Below, in pieces: positions 1 through 8,633 of a stretch of DNA of 64,000 nucleotides. How positions within the stretch are numbered: the first letter of the stretch is position 1; each line of letters starts with the position of its first letter. Location of the stretch: contig NZ_JAQZAN010000001.1 of NCBI RefSeq assembly GCF_028737255.1, forward strand, positions 124,001 through 188,000, in the 5' to 3' direction. Below the pieces are notes generated by a model. It was not told the DNA's origin and ran no database searches. It worked only from the letters and a program-made list of their open reading frames with translations. A program made the position numbers and the translations under genes. This DNA is from Actinomycetospora straminea. GTDB lineage: Bacteria > Actinomycetota > Actinomycetes > Mycobacteriales > Pseudonocardiaceae.

Positions 1-489
1 GCGCTCGGTCCACGGCAGCACGGTCGGCGCGCTCCAGCGCAGTGCGCCGCTCGCCGCGTCGAAGGCGAGGAGGTCGACGGCGAGGCCGGGCGGCGTGGTG
101 CCCGACCCCGGGACGACGCTGCCCGCGCCGACCAGCACCGCGCCGTCCGGGCTCGCGACGGGGCGCCCGGCGGCGAAGCGGCCGGGTGGCGCGTCGGTGC
201 CCGGGACCGGGGTGCCGGTGGAGTCGAGGCGCGCGATGCGCCCGCCGTCGGTGGCCCAGATCGCGGTGCCGACGAGGGCCGCGGGCAGCGCGTCGGCGTC
301 CCGCCCGAACACCGACGTGCCCGAACCCCCGAAGATCGTCCCGGTGGGGGCGCCGAAGCCGGTGGGCGGGTCGAAGGCGGGCGGCGGGGCCGCCTCCGTG
401 GGCGCGCCCCCGCAGCCGGCGAGCAGCAGCGTCGTCAGCACCGCCGTCAGGAGGGGGGCGACCACGGTCGCGGCCAGCCGGTCACGCAC
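1..489 (-). CDS. Putative lipoprotein with PQQ-like propeller start, 3' end cut by window edge
   Basis: The reverse strand reads without a stop from a GTG at 489 to the left edge. The N-terminus has a basic start, a hydrophobic stretch and a lipobox (LLLAGC), so it is probably an exported lipoprotein. The last visible residues (DLLAFDAASGALRWSAP) look like one blade of a PQQ/quinoprotein-type beta-propeller. Only about 163 residues are visible. The start is uncertain because no strong ribosome binding site precedes the GTG. The upstream small gene ends 61 bases before it, so the two could be co-transcribed. Function beyond an exported propeller protein cannot be told. Confidence 0.6.
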   Translation of the reverse strand, partial: MRDRLAATVVAPLLTAVLTTLLLAGCGGAPTEAAPPPAFDPPTGFGAPTGTIFGGSGTSVFGRDADALPAALVGTAIWATDGGRIARLDSTGTPVPGTDAPPGRFAAGRPVASPDGAVLVGAGSVVPGSGTTPPGLAVDLLAFDAASGALRWSAPTVLPWTER

Positions 490-550
490 GCCGCGCAGGA
501 TTCCACGCCGGCGCAGCGGGCCGGAGCCGGACCAGGGAGCTCCGCGCGCC

Positions 551-775
551 TCACTCGGTCGGGACGGCCTCGTCCGACGAGCGGCGCGGGGTCACGACGG
601 GCAGCGGCCCGGTGGCCTGGGCGAGGCGGCGCTGGGCGCGCGCGACGCGGGCGGCGTACTCGGCCGCCGCGGCCTGCTCGGCCTTCGCGGCCTTGCGCTC
701 GGCGCGGGTGAGGCGCGGGGGCGTGTCGTCGGCACGCTCCGACGGGGCGTCGGCACGGCGGCGCAGGAACGACAT
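551..775 (-). CDS. Small basic/alanine-rich protein of unknown function
   Basis: A 74-residue protein starting at ATG 775, preceded by a good AGGAG site about 7 bases upstream. The middle is a charged, probably helical segment rich in Ala, Arg and Gln (RAERKAAKAEQAAAAEYAAR, then VARAQRRLAQ). A similar pattern (RRERRAAKHEEAERAALAAR, then LSRAQRRNRQ) lies in the protein at 60090-60566, so the two look like members of one small family. No signal peptide or membrane segment is seen and no known domain was recognised. Confidence 0.6.
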   Translation of the reverse strand: MSFLRRRADAPSERADDTPPRLTRAERKAAKAEQAAAAEYAARVARAQRRLAQATGPLPVVTPRRSSDEAVPTE

Positions 776-926
776 CGGCTCTCCTCGATGACCTCGAGCG
801 GGTCTCGTGGGGAGTGTCGTCGCGATCACCGAGGACGTGAGCAGCGATCACACCATCGTGTCGCAGCTGTGACCGTGTGCGGGGACGTGACCGGACAGCA
901 GGTCGCGGACGGGGACGAACCGGGCG

Positions 927-2411
927 TCACGCGGGGCGCGTGGCGACCCCGGCGACCGTCCCGGCGATCAGGTCGGCGGCCCGCTCGCCCAGCATCAGGG
1001 CGGTCGCGGCGGGCCCGCGGCGGGGCACGGTCGGCAGCACCGACGTGTCGACGACCCGCAGTCCGCAGAGCCCGTGCACGCGCAGCTCGGGGTCCACGAC
1101 GGCCTCGGGGTCCGACGCCGGGCCGAGCTTCGCGGTGCTGCACAGGTGCGCCGACGTCGTGACGTGCGCGGTGATCCAGGCGTCGAGGGCGCGGTCGTCG
1201 CGGCCGCGGCCGGGGTCGAGCGCGAGCCCCCCGGCCGCGAGCAGCTCCCCCGCCCGGCGCACGACCTGGCGCATGCGGGCCCGGTCGCGACCGGTGACCA
1301 GGTAGCGGTGCTCGAGGCGCGGGCACTCGCCGGGCGCCGACGCGAAGGACATGACCCCGCGGCTCTCCGGGGCCTGCACCGCGCACATGAGGTGGCACGA
1401 CCCGCCCGGCGCGAAGGGCCGCGCGAACAGGAGGATCTCGAGGTCACCGGCCGGGTCGTCGCCGGAGTCGAGGTGCACCGCCGCCTGGGCGCCGGGCGCC
1501 TCGGGGTGCAGGCCCTCACCGGGGTCGGGGAAGGCCAGGTAGACGCTCGGGTGGTCGCTGTAGCCCCGCCCGACGCCGGGGAGCTCGTGGCGCACGGGCA
1601 GGCCCGCGGTGTGCAGGGCGTCGGGCGGCCCGACGCCCGAGAGCGCGAGCAGCTGCGGGGTGCACACCGACCCGGCCGCGAGCACCACCTCGCCGGCCTC
1701 GATCCGCTCGCCATCGGTGCTCTCCACGCCGACGGCGCGGTCGCCGTCGAGCAGCACCCGGGCGACGGTGACGTCACCGCGGACGGCGAGGTTCTCCCGC
1801 GCGAGGTGCGGCAGCACGTAGGCCATCGCCGCGTTCACCCGCACCCCGCGCCGCACGTTGCCCGGCACGAGCCCCGCGCCGGGGGGCTGGTCGCCGTTCT
1901 TGTCGGGCTCGGCGGGCACGCCGACCCGGGCCGCGGCCGCGAGGAACCGCTCGGTGACCGGCGCGCGCAGCTCGCCCGCGGGGCGCACGACCGGCACCGG
2001 CCCCGCGTCCCCGTGCAGCGGGCCGCGCATGTCGAGGTCGCGCTCGCCGCGGATGTAGTAGGGCAGCGTCGCGTCGTACGACCACCCCGGCCACGCGTCG
2101 AGGTCCGCGCGCGTCGCCCGGAGGTGGTTGGCGCCGTTGACCGCGCTCGACCCGCCCAGGAGTCGCCCGCGCCCGACCCGGGTGTGCCGGCCGGGCAGGA
2201 GCTCGACGCGGACGTCCCAGGTGTGCGGGCCGTCGGGGTCCGCGGCCGCGAGCGAGGCGACGGCGCGGACGTCCGCGCCGTACGCGGCCGCGTCGGACAC
2301 CGCCGTCCCGCACTCGAGCAGCAGCACGCGCCGGCGCGGGTCCTCGGTGAGGCGCCCGGCCAGCGCGCAGCCGGCCGAGCCCGCGCCGACGACCACGACG
2401 TCCCAGCTCAT
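927..2411 (-). CDS. GMC-family FAD-dependent oxidoreductase
   Basis: The 494-residue protein opens with the dinucleotide-binding motif VVVGAGSAGCALAGRL, followed by the GMC signature around GGSSAVNGANHLRAT and a second signature near GSVCTPQLLALSGVGP. The C-terminus carries the conserved GLRVVDTSVLPTVPRRGPAATALMLGERAADL. The His near the end in TTSAHLCSTAKLG corresponds to the active-site region of the family. GMC enzymes oxidise alcohols (choline, glucose, cholesterol and others) using FAD; the substrate cannot be read from sequence. It stands 20 bases downstream of the LCP gene on the same strand, without obvious functional link. Confidence 0.9.
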   Translation of the reverse strand: MSWDVVVVGAGSAGCALAGRLTEDPRRRVLLLECGTAVSDAAAYGADVRAVASLAAADPDGPHTWDVRVELLPGRHTRVGRGRLLGGSSAVNGANHLRATRADLDAWPGWSYDATLPYYIRGERDLDMRGPLHGDAGPVPVVRPAGELRAPVTERFLAAAARVGVPAEPDKNGDQPPGAGLVPGNVRRGVRVNAAMAYVLPHLARENLAVRGDVTVARVLLDGDRAVGVESTDGERIEAGEVVLAAGSVCTPQLLALSGVGPPDALHTAGLPVRHELPGVGRGYSDHPSVYLAFPDPGEGLHPEAPGAQAAVHLDSGDDPAGDLEILLFARPFAPGGSCHLMCAVQAPESRGVMSFASAPGECPRLEHRYLVTGRDRARMRQVVRRAGELLAAGGLALDPGRGRDDRALDAWITAHVTTSAHLCSTAKLGPASDPEAVVDPELRVHGLCGLRVVDTSVLPTVPRRGPAATALMLGERAADLIAGTVAGVATRPA

Positions 2412-2430
2412 GGTCCAGGCATACCCGGAT

Positions 2431-3501
2431 CTAGCGCGGCGTGTCCGAGAGCTGCTCCTGCGGGCGCTGGGCGACCCACTGCGGCACCGTGTCCGTGTTC
2501 ACCGCGAACCACAGGTCACGCCCGGCGCCCTCGTCGAGGTAGACGACCGACTGGTCGCCCTCCGTCCCCGTCCCGGTCACCGGCACCGTCAGGAACGAGA
2601 CGTTCGAGTTCCGCAGGTCGCGCATCCCGAAGGCGAGCTGGGCCAGGCCGGTGTTGGACAGCGAGTCGTCGACGCCGACGTGGCGGGTCACCGTGTCGAC
2701 GAGGTTGTACGCGCCGGTCGGGCTGGACAGCGTGCCGGACGACAGCGCCTTCTCGAGGAACGCGCGCAGGGCCGCCTGCTGGCGGCGGACGCGGTCGAGG
2801 TCGCCGCCGGGCAGGCTCTTGCGCTCGCGGACGTAGACCAGGGCCTGCTCGCCGTTGAGGCGCTGCTCGCCGGCCGGGACGACGACGCCGTCGCGCTCGG
2901 ACTCCTGCCCGACGTTGACGTCGATGCCGCCGACGGCGTCGGTCATCTGCGCGAAGCCCGCGAAGTCGATGACGGCGTAGTGGTCGATGTGCACGCGGGT
3001 GAGCTGCTCGACGGTCTGGATCAGCAGCGGCGGGCCGCCGAACGCGAGCGCGGCGTTGATCTTGTTCTGGCCGCGGCCCGGGATGTCGACGTAGGAGTCG
3101 CGCGGGATCGAGACGATGCTCGCGCTCTGCCCGTCCTCCGCGATCGACGCCACCATGATCACGTCGCTGCGCTGCGAGCCGAACACGGCGTCGGGCGCGG
3201 CGTCGGTGCCGGTGGTCGGCTCGGGCGAGCGGGAGTCGGTGCCGATCAGCAGGAACGTCTGGCCGGCGGCGTCCGCGGGTCGCGTGGACGGGTCGATCGG
3301 GGCGAACACCGACGGGTAGCGCCCGACCTGCGAGCCCAGCTGCTGGGTGACGATGACGACGCCCGCCGCCGCGAGCAGGACCAGCACCAGCAGGGCGATC
3401 AGCCCGTAGACCAGCGCGCGGACCCCGCGCCGCCGCCGCCCGCGCTCCTCGTCCTGGTCCGGTGCCGGCCCCCCGCCGTCGACCATGCCGCCGATGCTCA
3501 T
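2431..3501 (-). CDS. LytR-CpsA-Psr (LCP) family cell-wall glycopolymer transferase
   Basis: A 356-residue membrane-anchored protein: short cytoplasmic N-terminus with a basic RGRRRRGVRA patch, one transmembrane helix at about 27-50, then an extracellular LCP domain. The family's substrate-binding residues are visible in the segments SQRSDVIMVASI, VSIPRDSYVDIPG and KINAALAFGG, and in the later VRERKSLPGGDLDRVRRQQ. LCP proteins attach glycopolymers such as arabinogalactan or teichoic acids from lipid carriers to peptidoglycan. The ATG at 3501 was chosen because the upstream extension is Arg-rich and looks non-coding; a GGAG sits about 20 bases upstream. Confidence 0.92.
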   Translation of the reverse strand: MSIGGMVDGGGPAPDQDEERGRRRRGVRALVYGLIALLVLVLLAAAGVVIVTQQLGSQVGRYPSVFAPIDPSTRPADAAGQTFLLIGTDSRSPEPTTGTDAAPDAVFGSQRSDVIMVASIAEDGQSASIVSIPRDSYVDIPGRGQNKINAALAFGGPPLLIQTVEQLTRVHIDHYAVIDFAGFAQMTDAVGGIDVNVGQESERDGVVVPAGEQRLNGEQALVYVRERKSLPGGDLDRVRRQQAALRAFLEKALSSGTLSSPTGAYNLVDTVTRHVGVDDSLSNTGLAQLAFGMRDLRNSNVSFLTVPVTGTGTEGDQSVVYLDEGAGRDLWFAVNTDTVPQWVAQRPQEQLSDTPR

Positions 3502-3756
3502 TCCCCGACCACCCCTGCTCCCGTCGACCGCCCGCCGTCGGCCGGTCACTCCCGTACCTCTCGGACGACGAGCGGCGCGCGTTACGCGCCCCACGCTGCG
3601 GCCCGGCCCGGACCGGCCCAGGGTGACAGCCCGTCGACACGCGATGCCACGCGGTCCGCCACGCCGAGCTGCGGTTCGTCGCGCCCAGCCCGCCGTCGCC
3701 CGCCCGGACGCGGGCGTGCACCCCGCTGCTGTGACCCCCGTCCTACGCTCGGACGG

Positions 3757-4044
3757 GTGACCCCCGATCGTGACGCCGGCGAGTCCGTGCTGGACCCGAC
3801 CGGGACGCCCGACACCACCCGGTCCGATCCCGCCGGGCTCGCCGACCTCTCCGACCTCTCCGGCCTCGCCGACCTCGCCGCCGAGGTCGCCGTGGGGCCC
3901 GTGCCCTCGCCCCGGCCCGAGGTCCTCGCCCGGGTGCTCGACGGCCTGCGCGAGCTGCCGGCCGCGCGGCGCGCCCCCCGTGACGACCGCGAGGACGCCG
4001 GCGCCGGGCCCACGACGATGCCCCTGCCCCGCCGCCGCTCGTGA
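3757..4044 (+). CDS. Small acidic protein translationally coupled to a DUF7002 gene
   Basis: A 95-residue ORF starting at GTG 3757 whose TGA overlaps the GTG of the next gene (GTGA), a sign of translational coupling. The N-terminal half is rich in Asp, Leu and Ala with a DLSDLSGLADLAAEV repeat, the middle has a possible helix (PEVLARVLDGLRELP), and the end is basic. No domain was recognised. Its placement directly ahead of, and coupled to, a predicted ADP-ribosyltransferase-like protein allows an antitoxin or partner role, but that is only inference from arrangement. Confidence 0.6.
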   Translation: MTPDRDAGESVLDPTGTPDTTRSDPAGLADLSDLSGLADLAAEVAVGPVPSPRPEVLARVLDGLRELPAARRAPRDDREDAGAGPTTMPLPRRRS

Positions 4045-4664
4045 GCGGCGCCGGGCCCACGCCCGGCGACCTCGCCGCCCGGCACCCGCGGCTGTTCCAC
4101 ATGGCCGAGGCCGGGGCCTGGCCGTCGATCCGCGAGCACGGCCTGGCGAGCGCCGCCGCCCTCGTCGAGCGGTTCGGTGCGCCGTCCGCCCTGGTCACGG
4201 GACGTCGGACGACCGCGGTGCCGCTGGGCGACGGGGTCGTCCTGCGCGACAACGGGGTGCTGCACGACGGCCAGCTCGCCCGCTGCCTCGACGGCATGGC
4301 GATCCCCGACTTCTACCGGATGCTCAACGGGCGGGTGTACTTCTGGCCGACCCGCCGGCGGGTGAGGGGCCTGCTCGCGGCGCGCGCCTACCGAGCCCGC
4401 GCCCACCTCGTGCTCGAGATCGACACCGCACGGCTGCTCGCCCGGCACGCGGACGCCGTGCGGCTCTCCCCGATCAACATGGGCGCGACGCTGATCAACC
4501 CGCCGCGCCGCGGGCCGCACACCGCGCGCCGCCTCGCCGACTGGCCACCCGGGCGGGCCGTCGCCGAGGTGTCGGTGGAGCACGCCGTCCCCGACGTCGC
4601 CGACCTCGTCGTCGCGGCGGCCGTGCACCACCCCGACGGGCGCGTGGACCCGGTCGCGCTCTGA
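4041..4664 (+). CDS. DUF7002 family protein, possibly ADP-ribosyltransferase-like
   Basis: The 207-residue protein begins with the pattern RLFHMAEAGAWPSIREHGL, followed by GRVYFWPTRRRVRGLLAARAY and DAVRLSPINMGATL, which I recognise from memory as the DUF7002 family. The overall plan (an H near the start, then SI..HGL, then an aromatic/hydroxyl strand and a late acidic strand) resembles DarT/ART-type folds, but no catalytic proof is visible. It starts at GTG 4041, overlapping the stop of the preceding small gene by four bases. Cytoplasmic, no membrane segment. Family assignment fairly sure, biochemical role unknown. Confidence 0.75.
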   Translation: MSGAGPTPGDLAARHPRLFHMAEAGAWPSIREHGLASAAALVERFGAPSALVTGRRTTAVPLGDGVVLRDNGVLHDGQLARCLDGMAIPDFYRMLNGRVYFWPTRRRVRGLLAARAYRARAHLVLEIDTARLLARHADAVRLSPINMGATLINPPRRGPHTARRLADWPPGRAVAEVSVEHAVPDVADLVVAAAVHHPDGRVDPVAL

Positions 4665-4750
4665 CGCCCGGGCCGGCAGTCCGGCACTCCGGCCCCTTCG
4701 GCCCTCCGGCGCGCCCGGTCCGGCGGCCCTCCCCCGTCGCCCCAGTCCGT

Positions 4751-4810
4751 GATCAGCAGGACGTGAGGCACCTCGCGCGGCCGTCCGAGGTGCCTGAGGT
4801 CCTGCTGATC
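4751..4810. repeat. 60-nt palindromic repeat, family C, intergenic copy
   Basis: Within the 371-base gap between the DUF7002 gene and the next CDS lies a 60-base palindrome. Outer arms GATCAGCAGGAC / GTCCTGCTGATC (12 bp) and inner arms AGGCACCTCG / CGAGGTGCCT (10 bp) are both perfect, separated by 3-base internal loops, with a 10-base apex. A second copy, 46 of 60 bases identical, lies inside the sortase gene at 15790-15849. Apart from this element the gap shows only a short GCTCGGCG repeat near 4832. Confidence 0.85.
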
Positions 4811-5035
4811 TCCGGTGCGCAGTCCGGGCGGCGCTCGGCGGCGCTCGGCGTTCCTCGGCAGCGCAGGGGCGCGGGTTCGCCGTGGGTGAACGGGCGCGGG
4901 GCCGACAGGGCGGGGTCGGCGACCTACCGTTGTCGGCGCGCACGCCACGGCGTGTCGCGCGAGCGAGGATGTGGCGATCCTGGCGGTGGACGCCGGCGAT
5001 GCCGCATCGCTCGGACACCGACGAGGGAGCGTGTC

Positions 5036-5386
5036 ATGACCGTCCCCGACCCCGGACACCCCGACGCCCGGCCCACCCGACGCCCGTCGAGCGGGCTCGA
5101 CCCCATGCCGTCCTCGACCCCGCCGCCCCCGCTGGGCGACCGGCCCCCCGAGCCCGAGCCGCCGCGCCGCCCCACACCCGGCGACCCGGCCCCGGACGGC
5201 ACGCTCGTGCTCGTCGCCGCCGGGCGGGACGACCGGCGGCGCCACGTCGTCGACGTCACCGCCGGCGAGCTCGGCGACCCCACCGGCCTGCGGGCGCGCT
5301 GCGGCGCGGCGGTCGAGCAGGTCGTGCCCGGCCTGCGCGCCGAGCAGGCCGACTGCCCCGGGTGCCTGCTCTCGGTGCACCGCTGA
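5036..5386 (+). CDS. Small proline-rich protein with C-terminal zinc-ribbon-like cysteines
   Basis: A 116-residue protein with a GGGAG ribosome binding site ahead of ATG 5036. The first 55 residues are Pro/Arg-rich and probably disordered. The C-terminal part has RARCGAAVEQ, then ADCPGCLLSVHR: three cysteines and a terminal histidine that could bind a metal as a half zinc ribbon. No signal peptide or membrane segment. No family was recognised with certainty. The gene is convergent with the K+ channel and is followed by a perfect hairpin. Confidence 0.65.
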   Translation: MTVPDPGHPDARPTRRPSSGLDPMPSSTPPPPLGDRPPEPEPPRRPTPGDPAPDGTLVLVAAGRDDRRRHVVDVTAGELGDPTGLRARCGAAVEQVVPGLRAEQADCPGCLLSVHR

Positions 5387-5430
5387 GCCCCGGGCCGGCG
5401 GCGATCGACGTCCCGACACGGACACTCGAC

Positions 5431-5453
5431 GTCAGCGACGGGACGTCGCTGAC
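5431..5453. terminator. Bidirectional hairpin terminator
   Basis: Perfect 9-bp stem GTCAGCGAC / GTCGCTGAC with a 5-base loop (GGGAC) between two convergent genes ending at 5386 and 5459. No T-run follows, as is common for actinobacterial terminators. Confidence 0.65.
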
Positions 5454-5458
5454 ACCAC

Positions 5459-6523
5459 CTACTCGTCGTCGGGCCCCGCGCGCCGCACGCACAGGAGGCG
5501 GTCGCCGCGCTCGAGGGCGTCGACCTCCGGGGCGTCCATGGCGTGCACCTGCCCGTCGCGCACGACGCCGAGCACGATGTCGCGCAGGTGCCGCGGCGAG
5601 CCGCCGACCTCGGCCTCGGTGACCGTGCGCTCGCCGATGCTCATGCCGGCCTCGGGCGAGATGAGGTCCTCGACCACCGACACGACCGCGGGCGTCGTCG
5701 TCGCCATGCCGAGCAGGCGGCCCGCCGTCTCCGCGGACACGACCACCGAGTCGGCGCCCGACTGCCGCAGCAGGTGCACGTTCTCGGCCTCGCGCACGGC
5801 GGCCGTGATCGTGATCTTCGGGGCCATCTCCCGCGCGGTCAGCGTCACCATCACCGCCGTGTCGTCGCGGTTGGTGGCGACGACCAGCGCCGTCGCGTGC
5901 GGGAGGCCCGCGGTCCGCAGCACCGACGACTGGGTCGCGTCGCCGCGCACGGTGACGAGGCCCAGCGCCGACGCCGCGTCCAGGCGGCCCCGGTCGGTGT
6001 CGACGACGACGATGTGGTCGACGTCGTGGCCGTCGCCGCGCAGCGTCGTCACGGCGGCCTGGCCCTTCGTCCCGTAGCCCACGACCACCACGTGGTTGCG
6101 CACGCGCGACCTCCACCGTCGGATGCGGAACGCCTGCCGGGACCGTTCGGTGAGCAGCTCGACCGTGGTCCCGACCAGCACGATGAGGAACAGCAGGCGC
6201 AGCGGGGTGATCGCCAGGATCGTCCAGAGCCGGGCCGACTCGGTGACGGGCACGATGTCGCCGTAGCCGGTGGTCGAGAGCGAGACCGTGGCGTAGTACA
6301 ACGCGTCGACGAAGCCGATGCCGTCGTCGTTGTTGTTGTCGATGTAGCCGTCGGCCTGGAACCAGACGATCAGCGTCGCCGCGAGCAGCGCCCCGACGGC
6401 GAGCACGAGGCGTCGCACGAGCGCCATGACCGGGCCGACACGGCCCTCGGGCATGAGGACCGTGGCGCCCACGGCGGGCCCTCCGGGCGCCACGTCCCGC
6501 GCCACCCGGCTCCGCAGGACCAT
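5459..6523 (-). CDS. Two-TM potassium channel with cytoplasmic RCK (TrkA-N) domain
   Basis: A 354-residue protein with a membrane helix at about 30-50 (LVLAVGALLAATLIVWF), the K+ selectivity filter TTGYGD in VSLSTTGYGDIVPVTE, and a second helix (ILAITPLRLLFLIVLVG). The cytoplasmic part begins with a Rossmann nucleotide-binding motif (VVVVGYGTKGQA) typical of RCK/TrkA-N regulators and ends in a TrkA-C-like segment (VTEAEVGGSPRHLRDIVLGV). This is the bacterial Kch/MthK-like plan: ligand-gated K+ flux across the membrane. ATG 6523 has a strong GGGAGGGG site; ATG 6454 (MPEGRVGP) is an alternative. Confidence 0.92.
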   Translation of the reverse strand: MVLRSRVARDVAPGGPAVGATVLMPEGRVGPVMALVRRLVLAVGALLAATLIVWFQADGYIDNNNDDGIGFVDALYYATVSLSTTGYGDIVPVTESARLWTILAITPLRLLFLIVLVGTTVELLTERSRQAFRIRRWRSRVRNHVVVVGYGTKGQAAVTTLRGDGHDVDHIVVVDTDRGRLDAASALGLVTVRGDATQSSVLRTAGLPHATALVVATNRDDTAVMVTLTAREMAPKITITAAVREAENVHLLRQSGADSVVVSAETAGRLLGMATTTPAVVSVVEDLISPEAGMSIGERTVTEAEVGGSPRHLRDIVLGVVRDGQVHAMDAPEVDALERGDRLLCVRRAGPDDE

Positions 6524-6603
6524 CCCGGCCCCTCCCGCGCTAGAGACCCCCGACCGACAGCGGGCCCGACGCCGCGCCGGGTGGAGGTTACTCGCGCGGA
6601 GGG

Positions 6604-8190
6604 TCAGGTCGCGGGGTACCGGTGGTAGCCGGGGAAGTTGCCGTAGAGGTTCTCCCCGGGCGGGCCCTCGGTGACGGCCTGCACGAGGTACTCGCCGCCG
6701 ACGAAGGCGCCCTTCCACGACTCGCCGCGCCCGCCGAACGCCTCGTCCTTGTCGCCGCGGGAGCGCAGCTTGTTGATCCCGACCTTGAACGCCTGGACCT
6801 GCTCGGCGAGGCGCTCGCCGTGCTGGGTGTCGTCCGTGGCGATGCTCGCGACGAGCGCGCCGTTCGAGGCGTTCATCTGGGCCAGCATCTCGGCCTCGGT
6901 GTCGACGACGACGATCGAGTCGACCGGCCCGAACGGCTCCTCGTGCATGAGCCGCGACGCCCCCGGCGGGGCGAGCATCGACACCGGCGCGTGGTAGGCC
7001 GACGTGTCCTGGCCGGGCAGGAAGCGGCCGTGGTCGAGGCTCCCGCGGTAGAGCGGGATCGCGCCGTGGCGCAGGGCCTCGGCGACGCTGTCGTCGAGCT
7101 CCTGGGCCTTGCCCGCGGAGATCAGCGGGCCGAAGTCGAGGGCGGGCAGGTCGTCGGTCGACCCCGAGGAGCCCTCCTCCACCGCCAGCGGGTGCCCGAA
7201 GCGCACCCCGTCGAGCACCGGCAGGTACGTCCCCAGGAACTGGTCGACGAGCTTGCGCTGCACGACGAACCGCGGGTAGGCGGTGCACCGCTGCTTGGCG
7301 TACTCGAAGCCCTTCTTGAGGATCTCCGAGAACGACTCCCAGTCGGAGAACTCCCAGATGCCCCAGGTGTTGAGGCCCTCCTGCTCGAGCATGTGCCGCT
7401 TGCCGGTGTCGGCGAGCTGCGCGGCGACCTTGCCCCCGTTGGAGCGCCCGCCGACGAACGCGAGCGCGCCGATCTCGGGCGAGCGGATCAGCGCGTCGGA
7501 GAGCTCGGAGCCGTCGCCGGAGAGCAGGGTGACCGGCAGCCCCTCGCGCGCCATGAGGGCGTGGGCGACGGTCAGCGTCATCCACCCGCCCTGGGTGGGG
7601 GTCTTCGCGACGACGCCGTTGCCGGCGAGCAGCTGCACGAGCTCGGCGTGCACCTGCACGCTCATCGGGTAGTTCCAGCTCGCGATGTTCGAGACCGGCC
7701 CCTCGAGCGGCACGCGCTTGGCCGGCGCGCCCTCGACGTCGCGCGCGAGCATCCCCTCGATCTCGTCGACGTACCAGCGCACGCCGGAGATGGCGCGGTC
7801 GACGTCGGAGCAAGCGGCCTTCCACGGCTTGCCGATCTCCCAGGCCAGGAGCAGGGCGAGGTCGTCGCGGGCGCCCTCGATGGCGTCGAGGGCCGACGAC
7901 ACGCGGCGGCGGCGCTCGTCGAGCTCGGTGCCCGCCCACCCGCGGTGGGCCTGCGCGGCGCGCTGCACGGCGTCGGTGGCCGTGGCGGCGTCCAGCTTGA
8001 GCATCGTGCCCAGCGACGACCCGTCGTTGGGGCTGGTCTGCTCGGTCGCCGTGCCGACCGCCCGCCACTCGCCGTCGATGAGGTTGGCGGGTCCGTCGTC
8101 GGCGAAGGCCTCGCCGACCAGGTCGCGGACCCGGCCGGTCACCGCGGACCAGGTCAGGTTCTCCGGAACGTGGAGCTGCGTGTCGCTCAT
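6604..8190 (-). CDS. Aldehyde dehydrogenase family protein
   Basis: A 528-residue NAD(P)-dependent aldehyde dehydrogenase. The conserved Asn region is SNIASWNYPMSV (about residue 170), the general-base Glu is in MLEQEGLN (about 269), and the catalytic Cys lies in AKQRCTAYPRF (about 303). The usual ELGGK motif is replaced by EQEGLNTWG, and the usual GQ.C by QRC, so this is an unusual branch of the family. ATG 8190 follows GGGAGGAC at good distance. The aldehyde substrate is unknown. The K+ channel gene lies 80 bases downstream on the same strand. Confidence 0.9.
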   Translation of the reverse strand: MSDTQLHVPENLTWSAVTGRVRDLVGEAFADDGPANLIDGEWRAVGTATEQTSPNDGSSLGTMLKLDAATATDAVQRAAQAHRGWAGTELDERRRRVSSALDAIEGARDDLALLLAWEIGKPWKAACSDVDRAISGVRWYVDEIEGMLARDVEGAPAKRVPLEGPVSNIASWNYPMSVQVHAELVQLLAGNGVVAKTPTQGGWMTLTVAHALMAREGLPVTLLSGDGSELSDALIRSPEIGALAFVGGRSNGGKVAAQLADTGKRHMLEQEGLNTWGIWEFSDWESFSEILKKGFEYAKQRCTAYPRFVVQRKLVDQFLGTYLPVLDGVRFGHPLAVEEGSSGSTDDLPALDFGPLISAGKAQELDDSVAEALRHGAIPLYRGSLDHGRFLPGQDTSAYHAPVSMLAPPGASRLMHEEPFGPVDSIVVVDTEAEMLAQMNASNGALVASIATDDTQHGERLAEQVQAFKVGINKLRSRGDKDEAFGGRGESWKGAFVGGEYLVQAVTEGPPGENLYGNFPGYHRYPAT

Positions 8191-8633
8191 GGCCGTCCTC
8201 CCGTGTGGCGGTCGTGGGCGTCGACCGACCCTAGGCACCCGAAGGGCCGTCCGGAACCGCCGGAGCGGAGGGGATACCGCCCGGTCCCGACGGGATCCGG
8301 GCCCATCGGGTCGCGGTGACGACCGCGGAGCGGCCGTCGAGGCGGCGGGTCAGGGGTCCGGCTCCCGGCCCCGGCGCCGGGCCTTTCGTCGACGAGGAGT
8401 GAGCGGCCTGACACAGCCGGTGGCGATCACGTTCAGCGCGTGACACAGGTCGCCGAGTGGTACCCCCGCCCGAGTGAATGGTTGAAATCTTGAGTCAGAG
8501 GGTGGGCACCCTGACGTCACCACTCGTGACAGCGACCCGCACGAGCGCCGTCAGCGTCACTCGACGGTGTCACGGACGACGGGGTCACCGGGACGGCGCG
8601 CGGTACCCAGCGCCGAGCGCGGAGGAGGAGCCG
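8191..8633. other. 443-base intergenic region with a dyad
   Basis: No gene recognised between the divergent ALDH and the small gene at 8634. The region holds an imperfect dyad at 8494-8515 (GTCAG A GGGTG GG CACCC TGAC) that could be an operator or hairpin, and several scattered GTGAC/GTCAC half-sites from 8430 to 8610. An ORF does read in from 8478, but the strong ribosome binding site belongs to ATG 8634. Confidence 0.5.

Noticed and set aside
5459-8068. An 869-codon reverse frame joining K+ channel and ALDH regions
   Set aside because: The upstream part is a shadow of ALDH; the channel begins at ATG 6523 with its own ribosome binding site.
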